Source: an uncultured Clostridium sp. (GTDB lineage: Bacteria; Bacillota; Clostridia; UBA1212; UBA1255). From it: a stretch of DNA of 7,847 nucleotides. Below, one piece after another: positions 1 to 5,623 of the stretch. Each line of letters begins with the position of its first letter. Within the stretch, counting starts at the first letter, position 1. The translations under genes were made by a program, and so were the position numbers. Location of the stretch: assembly GCA_900555605.1 (NCBI GenBank), contig USLW01000086.1, positions 1 to 7,847 of the forward strand, written 5' to 3'. The notes beneath the pieces are model-generated. The model was given only the letters and a program-made list of their open reading frames with translations. It searched no databases and was not told the DNA's origin.

Positions 1-2552
1 GTGATAAAATCCTTTCCGGCGGTATAGGCCTCCGGAATCTGAAAGGAATCATCCAGCCAGCAATAGATCGGGTTGCTGTCCGCAGTATACCACAACCGTT
101 CCGTAACCTCAACTCCATCCACAAATACCCTGGCCGCCTGCCTTCCGTACTGCTGCCAGGAGGTCCGCTGCAGCACGGCGCCGGTGTTCTGAGGATCCAA
201 GGCCATTTGAAACGAGACAGAAGCCGTATATTGATGAACCGTCCCGGTAAAAGCATTTTTCATATTGATCCCGTTTTCATAGGCTGATCGGAGCGTTCTG
301 ATTTCATAGCGCCCCTGCGTCTGCCCGTATTGATGCGCGGCAAGCGAGGCGTCATCCTCCAGCACAATCGTATCGGTAATGCGGGCCCGCGCTTCTCCGC
401 GCAGCATATAGCAGAAAATCTGTCCGGAATGGCTTCCCATCCCTTCATTGGAACCGCCGTGTTCCAGTTCAAAGCAAAGCGATTCCTTAAAGAAATAGGA
501 GTCCCCCAAGGTAAGCCGCACCTCGGACCAATAGGAATTGGAGTTCCATTGGCCGTGGTAGCCGGAAAAAGGATTAGACTGAGGCGGGGTAACAAACCCC
601 CAGCCGTACGATGCCCAGCTTTCCGAACCGTCGCTTTCCATTTCCGGAGATTTTCTTCCGTCAAAAAATACCCGGACGTCGCCCTCACAGCCGGAGCCGA
701 TGCCGTAGCCGGAAAGCACGCCGTACACCATATGTCCTGTGCCCGCCATCTGTGCAATACGTGAATTTTCCCCGGCAATATTCGGTGTTTTCTCATAATA
801 AGGGGAAGATACAAAATATCCGGCGGTCTCCCGGTCATAGCGGCAGACATCGGCGGGTGTAATCTGGATTTCGATTTCCGATACCGTCACAGTCTCGTCT
901 CCCACCGTATAAAGCTCCATCCGCACAGATTGCCAGAAGGGCATGGGAAAATAATGATATCCTTTAAAATACTGCCCCGGCGCGATCTCGGTGCCCAGCA
1001 TCAAAAGCGTATGATCGCAGGCCGTGTACCCGTATTCGTTTCCGAAAAAGGTTCCGATGGGTGCATCTACATCTGCATGTTCCGCGCCGTCCCAATAAAA
1101 GCGCAGGCGCAGCCGGCTGAGATTTTCAGGAGAGGCATTTCCCCCCTCCAATATCAATTTGACCGATGCAACGGAACCTTCTCCTGCATACGCTGCCACG
1201 ACTGTCGGTTCCCCCGACCGCACCGCCACGGACTGCTTCTTCAGAATCTCATTTTTCTCTGCATATTTGGGATCAAACGTTAAATTTTCACTTTTGGCCA
1301 AGAGAATTTCACAATCTGTATGACTGGGCGCAAAGGTCTTCAGACCATCTGCCGTATCATATAATACGTAATCAATATGCCCCCATCCCCCTTCGCCTTT
1401 TGCCTTGTCACAGCCCTTCAGCTGTACGCTGCTGGTTACCTTGCAGTATGATGTAAACTCCATAGGTACAAAACTGCGCACCACCCAAATGGGACCGCGA
1501 CCCCCGTCCTCGGGCCCCTCGTAAATACCCGAAAGCGGAGAAAGAAACGGTGCCTTTTTCCCGAATTCCGACTGACGGATCTCATACGTCGGCGTATCGC
1601 TCTGATCCAGATAAAAATAAAAGGTAGGTTCTTCGCTTGTCGGATAACGATGCTGCGTAAAATTATACAGGCAGCCCGGTCCGTATGCTTCAAATAATAC
1701 CCATTCTCCATTCTGATCCTGGTACAGCTGCCAGTCCCAGTCCGCATTATCGCCGCTTTTTGAGATGCTCCCTTCATATCCCGCAGTCGCGGAAAGATCA
1801 ATATACGGAAGGGCTGCCGGCTCCTGCAGCCGCGCTATGCAGCGCAGCGCCTGTGCCGGAGAGAAGCGCTGCGGCGTATAGGAAGCAGTTCTTTCGGCAG
1901 GCCGGTACGCCTCCGCCGGCTCTGCAGATTCGGGCACCAGCGCCTGGATCCGGGCGGCAGAAAGCGCGGTGCGGTCTAAACGTACATTTTCTAAATAACC
2001 TGTATACGCAAATCCGCCGTCCACAAGAGATCCCAATCTGAAATCCGATACCGAATCCTGTAATATGCCGTCTGTCCATCCGCCTGCATGCATAACGCCG
2101 TCCAGATAGGCATACCACATTTCACCGTTATAGGTAAACGCCACATGGTGCATTTTTCCGTCTGCCACAAAAATCCCGGTATCAATGGCGCTGTTTCCGT
2201 TGATATCCGGTGCGTAAAACGCTAATTTACCCTGGTTCAGCCATAATTCGTAATGTCCGGCCAGCTTCGGGCCTTTGGCGAACAGCACCTGTATGCCTGA
2301 TGCAGAAGCGGTACGAAGAACTGCCGAAAGCGTAAAACTTTCACCTAAATTCACTGAAAAATTCTTCAGCGTTATGCCATCGGCTCCCGTTTGAAAGGTT
2401 CTGCCCTCCGGCAGCCCCTGATATAAAATGGTATCGTTTGACGCAGCCTGTACCTTTTGCGTCCTTTCCGAAGGCAGCATCCACAAACAGATCCCCAGTC
2501 CAAGCAGACCGCATAACCATATCATACGCTTCTTTCTTATGAATCCTCGCAT
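1..2552 (-). CDS. Secreted LamG-GH172 (DUF2961) glycoside hydrolase, C-terminus beyond window
   Basis: The frame is open for 850 codons from ATG 2552 to the left edge with no stop, so the gene is partial. The start has a GAGGAG Shine-Dalgarno site 7 nt upstream. Residues 1-36 form a signal peptide (RKKR, hydrophobic core, cleavage near VQA|AS). Residues 42-206 are a LamG/concanavalin-type domain (HHVAFTY, AYLDG, GYLENVRL). From about 242 to the edge lies a DUF2961/GH172 domain, recognised by FEAYGPGC (287-294), LRLRFYWDG (481-489), PIGTFFG (498-504), YFPMPFW (534-540), GYFVSSPYY (578-586), CEGDVRVFFDG (622-632) and RVFVDG (808-813). GH172 enzymes are built from jelly rolls and cleave fructofuranosides or D-arabinofuranosides. 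E623 and E644 are 21 residues apart, the spacing I recall for the catalytic Glu pair of the bifidobacterial difructose-dianhydride enzyme. The motif usually read as GTGTEDYF is DGSESWAS here, so specificity is uncertain. It is probably co-transcribed with the LamG gene upstream. Confidence 0.88.
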   Translation of the reverse strand, partial: MRGFIRKKRMIWLCGLLGLGICLWMLPSERTQKVQAASNDTILYQGLPEGRTFQTGADGITLKNFSVNLGESFTLSAVLRTASASGIQVLFAKGPKLAGHYELWLNQGKLAFYAPDINGNSAIDTGIFVADGKMHHVAFTYNGEMWYAYLDGVMHAGGWTDGILQDSVSDFRLGSLVDGGFAYTGYLENVRLDRTALSAARIQALVPESAEPAEAYRPAERTASYTPQRFSPAQALRCIARLQEPAALPYIDLSATAGYEGSISKSGDNADWDWQLYQDQNGEWVLFEAYGPGCLYNFTQHRYPTSEEPTFYFYLDQSDTPTYEIRQSEFGKKAPFLSPLSGIYEGPEDGGRGPIWVVRSFVPMEFTSYCKVTSSVQLKGCDKAKGEGGWGHIDYVLYDTADGLKTFAPSHTDCEILLAKSENLTFDPKYAEKNEILKKQSVAVRSGEPTVVAAYAGEGSVASVKLILEGGNASPENLSRLRLRFYWDGAEHADVDAPIGTFFGNEYGYTACDHTLLMLGTEIAPGQYFKGYHYFPMPFWQSVRMELYTVGDETVTVSEIEIQITPADVCRYDRETAGYFVSSPYYEKTPNIAGENSRIAQMAGTGHMVYGVLSGYGIGSGCEGDVRVFFDGRKSPEMESDGSESWASYGWGFVTPPQSNPFSGYHGQWNSNSYWSEVRLTLGDSYFFKESLCFELEHGGSNEGMGSHSGQIFCYMLRGEARARITDTIVLEDDASLAAHQYGQTQGRYEIRTLRSAYENGINMKNAFTGTVHQYTASVSFQMALDPQNTGAVLQRTSWQQYGRQAARVFVDGVEVTERLWYTADSNPIYCWLDDSFQIPEAYTAGKDFI
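1935..2429 (-). repeat. LamG copy A (inside the GH172 gene)
   Basis: This segment encodes residues 42-206 of the GH172 protein. It aligns without a gap, at a constant offset of 852 bases, to the LamG segment at 2787-3281. By eye about 98 of 165 residues are identical. Shared blocks include QVLFAKGPK, AGHYELWL, LAFYAPDING and HHVAFTY. Nucleotide similarity is also visible, for example around 2201-2215 against 3053-3067. The pair is best explained by tandem duplication of the binding domain. Confidence 0.85.
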
Positions 2553-2633
2553 AACCAAGCTCCTCTTATTTCCATGATTTTATCCGGTTCTTTATTTTAT
2601 GTGTCTTTTCTGTTTCCTGACCGCTTTTCCGTT
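2553..2633. other. Short gap between the two minus-strand LamG genes
   Basis: These 81 bases separate the stop of the small LamG gene from the start of the GH172 gene. They contain the GAGGAG Shine-Dalgarno site (complement of 2560-2565) and A/T-rich sequence. I see no terminator hairpin and no convincing promoter, which favours one transcript covering both genes. Confidence 0.6.
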
Positions 2634-3392
2634 TCATATGCCCGATGCTGCGGAATGTTTATTTATACGAAAATAGCGTTTCAGAATAAATATGCATTGC
2701 CCGCAGCATATCACGCTAAGCATGCAGCCCACCGCAATACGCCCGTCCCCGGTATGTGTATTTGGAACTGTAGGTTGGGCAGCCGCAAGCAGCTCCTGAA
2801 TCTGTGCTGTAGATAATGCAGTCCCGTAGATTTGTACCTTTGCCAGATAACCAATATATTTGTATTCCCCGTCAATCAGCGAACCCATTACAAAAGTCTC
2901 CGTTGTATCCTGGAGCGTGCCTGCAGTCTGCCCTGTTCCGGTCTCTTCGCCGTCCAGATAGGCATGCCATACAGAACCGTCATAAGTAAATGCCACATGG
3001 TGTTCCTGTCCGTCTGCAACAAAGGCCTCTGTATAAATGGCTGTTCCGCCGTTGATATCCGGTGCGTAGAAGGCCAATATGCCTTCATGCAGCCACAGTT
3101 CATAGTGCCCTGCCGTTTTCGGTCCCTTTGCGAACAGCACCTGTACTCCTGTATCTGAATTTGTCCGAACAACCGCGGAAAGCGTAAAATTTTGATTTAA
3201 ATTTACTGCAAAATTTGTCTCCGTGACAGACGCTGTTTCCGCTGAAAATGTTTGCCCGTTCTCCAGTCCCTGGTACAGCAGGGAGGATTCTAAAGCTGCT
3301 GTTGGAAAACAGGTGCTAAATAAAAATAGAAACAGAAGCAAGCAAATTGCCCCTGCCGCCGGTATTGCCGGCCCTCGCTGTTTTTTTGACAT
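2634..3392 (-). CDS. Small secreted LamG-domain protein with sortase-like C-terminal anchor
   Basis: The protein has 252 residues and no catalytic domain. I chose ATG 3392 because AAAGGAG lies 11 nt upstream; ATG 3413 and GTG 3422 are in-frame alternatives with a weaker site. A signal peptide comes first (SKKQR, then the core around residues 14-26). Residues 38-202 are one LamG/concanavalin-type jelly roll, closely related to that of the neighbouring GH172 enzyme, and probably bind the same type of glycan. Residues 211-216 read NTHTGD, followed by a hydrophobic segment (about 218-237), then KR and a short basic tail. This resembles the NPxTG/LPxTG-D wall-sorting signals of clostridial surface proteins but is not canonical; a plain C-terminal membrane anchor is the alternative. 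It is the first gene of the likely two-gene transcript. The biochemical role is inferred, not proven. Confidence 0.85.
   Translation of the reverse strand: MSKKQRGPAIPAAGAICLLLFLFLFSTCFPTAALESSLLYQGLENGQTFSAETASVTETNFAVNLNQNFTLSAVVRTNSDTGVQVLFAKGPKTAGHYELWLHEGILAFYAPDINGGTAIYTEAFVADGQEHHVAFTYDGSVWHAYLDGEETGTGQTAGTLQDTTETFVMGSLIDGEYKYIGYLAKVQIYGTALSTAQIQELLAAAQPTVPNTHTGDGRIAVGCMLSVICCGQCIFILKRYFRINKHSAASGI
2787..3281 (-). repeat. LamG copy B (inside the small surface protein gene)
   Basis: This is the partner of the LamG segment at 1935-2429, encoding residues 38-202 of the small protein. The 165-codon alignment has no gap. The flanks (signal peptides and C-terminal regions) are not similar, so the duplicated unit is the LamG domain alone, or the flanks have diverged. 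Confidence 0.85.
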
Positions 3393-3403
3393 ACCACAAG
3401 GAA

Positions 3404-3410
3404 CTCCTTT
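3404..3410 (-). promoter_or_regulatory. Shine-Dalgarno site deciding the small LamG gene start
   Basis: AAAGGAG on the minus strand lies 11 nt before ATG 3392. The upstream candidate ATG 3413 has only GGGTGG in front of it, and translation from there would place this strong site inside the coding region. The signal-peptide n-region is acceptable from either start. Confidence 0.55.
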
Positions 3411-3445
3411 CATAATGACCACCCTTTCTTAAATATGGATACTTC

Positions 3446-3451
3446 ATTATA
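3446..3451 (-). promoter_or_regulatory. Candidate -10 box for the minus-strand LamG/GH172 transcript
   Basis: A perfect TATAAT on the minus strand lies 54 nt before ATG 3392, which would give a leader of about 45 nt. No good -35 hexamer is found 16-18 nt upstream (the 17-nt position reads TGGTTT), so an activator may be needed. Two direct TTTGCGC repeats lie farther upstream (complement of 3487-3493 and 3506-3512), where an activator could bind. Confidence 0.4.
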
Positions 3452-3509
3452 AAAACGGCACAATGCGGAAACCATGCAAAAAAAAAGCGCAAACCTGGAC
3501 AAAACGCGC

Positions 3510-3556
3510 AAAAAGCAAGGGCGGAGCGGCCTGCGTATCTACAGACCGCTCCGCCC
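3510..3556 (-). terminator. Strong leftward terminator-like hairpin between divergent genes
   Basis: The arms 3519-3533 and 3542-3556 form a 15-bp stem with one G-T type pair and an 8-base loop. On the minus strand the stem is followed by TTGCTTTTTG, the U-rich tract of an intrinsic terminator; on the plus strand there is no T tract. No gene precedes it on the minus strand, where it faces the start of the LamG gene. It could end antisense or upstream transcripts, mark a vanished gene, end a small RNA, or be an attenuator if the real promoter lies farther right. Confidence 0.6.
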
Positions 3557-3622
3557 CTGTTTCGGGAACTGAAAGTGAAAATAAAATCTTCCCGGCACCT
3601 GCCCTGCGCACAAATCTATGAA

Positions 3623-3650
3623 TTGACTTAAATCCTTTTTATGATATACT
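3623..3650 (+). promoter_or_regulatory. Sigma-A promoter of the GH78-like gene
   Basis: The -35 box TTGACT (3623-3628) and -10 box TATACT (3645-3650) are 16 nt apart, and TG at 3642-3643 makes an extended -10. Transcription would start near 3657 and leave a leader of only about 23 nt before ATG 3680, with no room for a regulatory RNA. Confidence 0.75.
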
Positions 3651-3679
3651 AAACGGGAAAATTTTTGGGAGGGCTGTTA

Positions 3680-5398
3680 ATGGAAAGAAACGAAGCACAT
3701 ATTCCTTTCGGAATTCGCGGCAAAAAGATATATGATCAATCGGAACCGGATGGCAGAGACCGCCGTTTTCTGACGCCCCAGCGGATCGTATGGAAAAGCG
3801 AAGGACCTCAATGCAGCGTGACCGGCGAGTCTTGTCTGCTTGTACCGCACGAAAAGCAAATTCATTTTAATATAAAAGATAAATGCGTACTGTCTTCAAG
3901 AGAAGAGAACGCCGGTCTGCTGCTGGATTTCGGCACCGAATTTCACGGTTATATCAAATTATTTATTCATTCCGTCACTCCCGCCTCAGTAAGACTTCGG
4001 ATCCGCTTCGGGGAATCTGTAATGGAAGCCATGTCTGAGCTCGGCGGTACGAAAAATGCAACCAATGATCATATCAACCGGGATCAGATTATCACCGCAG
4101 GCTTTCTGAGTATGCCGGAAATCGGGCCCAGCGGCTTTCGTTTCGCCAGGATCGACCTGATCGATCCCGATACGACGGTGGAGCTGATGGCGGTACAGGG
4201 TATTTTTGTTTACAGGGATCTTGCATATAAGGGATCCTTCCGCTGTGATGACGAGCGGCTCAACACGATATGGAATACCGGTGCGTATACGGTGCATCTG
4301 AATATGCAGGAATACATATGGGACGGAATCAAACGGGACAGATTGGTTTGGATCGGAGATATGCATCCGGAGGTTTCAACGATACAGGCCGTATTCGGCT
4401 ATGACCGCAGTGTAGAAAAAAGTCTGGATCTGGCACGGGATGAATCGCCGCTGCCGGCTATGATGTGCGGAATTTCTTCTTATTCCCTCTGGTGGATCCT
4501 GCTCCAGCACAGCTGGTATATGCAGAATGGTTCCCTGCAGTATCTGCAGGAGCAAAAGGAATACCTGTGTACGCTGCTTGCATTTCTTTCTCAGCAGATC
4601 GATGAATCCGGAAGCGAAACATTGCCTGCCAACAGGTTCTTGGATTGGCCGTCCAATGATAACCCGGAGGCAATTCATGCAGGACTGCAGGCAATTCTGT
4701 GTATGGCGATGAAGTCCGGCGCATTTCTGTGCAGAGAGCTAAATGTACCGCAGACTGCTGCTCTTTGTGAAAAAGCAGTGCAGAAGCTTATGAGGCATAT
4801 ACCGGATCCGAATCAGAACAAGCAGGCTGCCGCCCTGCTGGCTTTGTCAGGCATTGCCGATCCCGGAGAAATGAACGATACGGTTATGAAAATAGACGGC
4901 GCCCGGAGAATTTCCACATTTATGGGATATTATGTGCTCCAGGCAAGAGCCTTGGCAGGCGATATCCAGGGCGCGTTGGATACGATCCGGGAATATTGGG
5001 GCGCAATGCTTGACCGCGGCGCCACCACCTTCTGGGAGGATTTTAATTTAGACTGGCTGGACGGCGCGGGCCGTATTGATGAATTGGTTCCGGAGGGTAT
5101 GAAGGATCTGCACGGCGACTACGGCGCTTATTGCTATATCGGATTCCGGCACAGCCTCTGCCACGGATGGGCTTCCGGTCCCACCGCGTTTTTATCTCAG
5201 TATGTTTTAGGCGTCAAACCTACGGCACCCGGCTGCAGGAAAGTAAAGATCAAGCCTGCCTTAGGTAATTTAAATTGGGCGGAGGGAACGTACCCGACAC
5301 CTTACGGGTTAATTAAAATCCGCCATTCCAAGACCTCGGACGGGAAGATTGTTTCCAGCATTGACGCGCCTGAAGAGGTCGAGATCGAAATGGAATAA
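3680..5398 (+). CDS. Compact cytoplasmic GH78-like (alpha-L-rhamnosidase family) glycosidase
   Basis: ATG 3680 (572 residues) is preferred over in-frame TTG 3665 because GGGAGGG ends 6 nt before it and lies within the longer version. There is no signal peptide, so it acts in the cytoplasm. About 185 N-terminal residues form a beta-rich domain (LLLDFGTEFHGYI, RIRFGESVME). An (alpha/alpha)6 region follows, with WDGIKRDRLVWIGDM (214-228), RFLDWP (319-324) and GATTFWEDF (447-455), then a short beta domain (HGWASGPTAF, YVLGVKPTAPGC). These match GH78, which releases terminal L-rhamnose from plant or bacterial glycans. E453 fits the general base. At the usual acid position (canonical DCPQRERLGWTGD) residue 220 is Asp instead of Glu. 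The protein is shorter than typical secreted GH78 enzymes and lacks accessory binding modules. It is divergent from the LamG/GH172 genes and probably trims imported oligosaccharides. The exact substrate is not assignable. Confidence 0.85.
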   Translation: MERNEAHIPFGIRGKKIYDQSEPDGRDRRFLTPQRIVWKSEGPQCSVTGESCLLVPHEKQIHFNIKDKCVLSSREENAGLLLDFGTEFHGYIKLFIHSVTPASVRLRIRFGESVMEAMSELGGTKNATNDHINRDQIITAGFLSMPEIGPSGFRFARIDLIDPDTTVELMAVQGIFVYRDLAYKGSFRCDDERLNTIWNTGAYTVHLNMQEYIWDGIKRDRLVWIGDMHPEVSTIQAVFGYDRSVEKSLDLARDESPLPAMMCGISSYSLWWILLQHSWYMQNGSLQYLQEQKEYLCTLLAFLSQQIDESGSETLPANRFLDWPSNDNPEAIHAGLQAILCMAMKSGAFLCRELNVPQTAALCEKAVQKLMRHIPDPNQNKQAAALLALSGIADPGEMNDTVMKIDGARRISTFMGYYVLQARALAGDIQGALDTIREYWGAMLDRGATTFWEDFNLDWLDGAGRIDELVPEGMKDLHGDYGAYCYIGFRHSLCHGWASGPTAFLSQYVLGVKPTAPGCRKVKIKPALGNLNWAEGTYPTPYGLIKIRHSKTSDGKIVSSIDAPEEVEIEME

Positions 5399-5438
5399 CA
5401 GTACGTACGCTTGAAGCACCATATTTTGATTTCTATAT

Positions 5439-5485
5439 TGCAGGCCATCTGTCGCATACGCGCTCTGGCCTGCATATTTTATTTG
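5439..5485 (+). terminator. Intrinsic terminator of the GH78-like gene
   Basis: TGCAGGCCA (5439-5447) and TGGCCTGCA (5466-5474) are perfect inverted copies around an 18-base loop, followed by TATTTTATTTG. It begins 41 bases after the stop codon, so the GH78-like gene is probably monocistronic. Confidence 0.7.
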
Positions 5486-5497
5486 CAGACCGCTGAA

Positions 5498-5516
5498 ATA
5501 CGTGTATTCTACGTAT
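5498..5516. promoter_or_regulatory. Dyad just upstream of the deacetylase promoter
   Basis: ATACGT (5498-5503) and ACGTAT (5511-5516) are perfect inverted arms 7 bases apart, ending 2 bases before the -35 box. The position suits a transcription-factor site. No regulator can be named from the sequence. Confidence 0.35.
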
Positions 5517-5518
5517 AT

Positions 5519-5547
5519 TTGCACAACTGTCTTCAGTATGTTATAAT
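5519..5547 (+). promoter_or_regulatory. Strong sigma-A promoter of the deacetylase gene
   Basis: TTGCAC (5519-5524) and a perfect TATAAT (5542-5547) are separated by 17 nt, with TG at 5539-5540 as an extended -10. Transcription would start near 5554, giving a leader of about 70 nt. Confidence 0.8.
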
Positions 5548-5559
5548 GCGTTGAACGCA
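5547..5559. promoter_or_regulatory. Dyad over the deacetylase transcription start
   Basis: TGCGT-TGA-ACGCA is a perfect 5-bp inverted repeat with a 3-base centre. It overlaps the last base of the -10 box and the expected start point, a position typical of repressor operators. The short arms make chance occurrence possible. Confidence 0.3.
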
Positions 5560-5610
5560 GCTCTGAGGCAGCATTTTAGAAACAGATATCCGCAGTCGTA
5601 TGAAATCTGC

Positions 5611-5616
5611 AGAAGG
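5611..5616 (+). promoter_or_regulatory. Shine-Dalgarno site deciding the deacetylase start
   Basis: AGAAGG lies 7 nt before ATG 5624. The earlier in-frame ATG 5600 has no ribosome-binding sequence ahead of it and would place this site inside the gene. Confidence 0.7.
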
Positions 5617-5623
5617 ATGCCCC

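Noticed and set aside
330..764. Plus-strand frame of 144 codons opposite the GH172 gene
   Set aside because: It lies antisense to a continuous, clearly recognisable GH172 coding frame, has no domain-like sequence, and is a shadow of it. The same holds for the other frames between 260 and 2185.
2652..2736. Possible lipoprotein signal for the small LamG protein, or a missing catalytic domain lost by frameshift
   Set aside because: The Cys near the signal core is in FSTC, which lacks the small residue needed before a lipobox Cys. At the 3' end the frame runs into a coherent anchor tail and a stop, so the short length looks genuine rather than broken.
3478..3516. Second small terminator (GCGC...GCGC then a 9-base T run on the minus strand)
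   Set aside because: The stem is only 4-5 bp with a long loop, too weak to stand as a terminator beside the 15-bp hairpin next to it.
3665..3679. TTG start five codons upstream for the GH78-like gene
   Set aside because: The Shine-Dalgarno GGGAGGG lies within this extension and is ideally spaced for ATG 3680.
5600..5623. Earlier ATG for the deacetylase
   Set aside because: No ribosome-binding site precedes it, and the AGAAGG site for ATG 5624 would fall inside the coding region.
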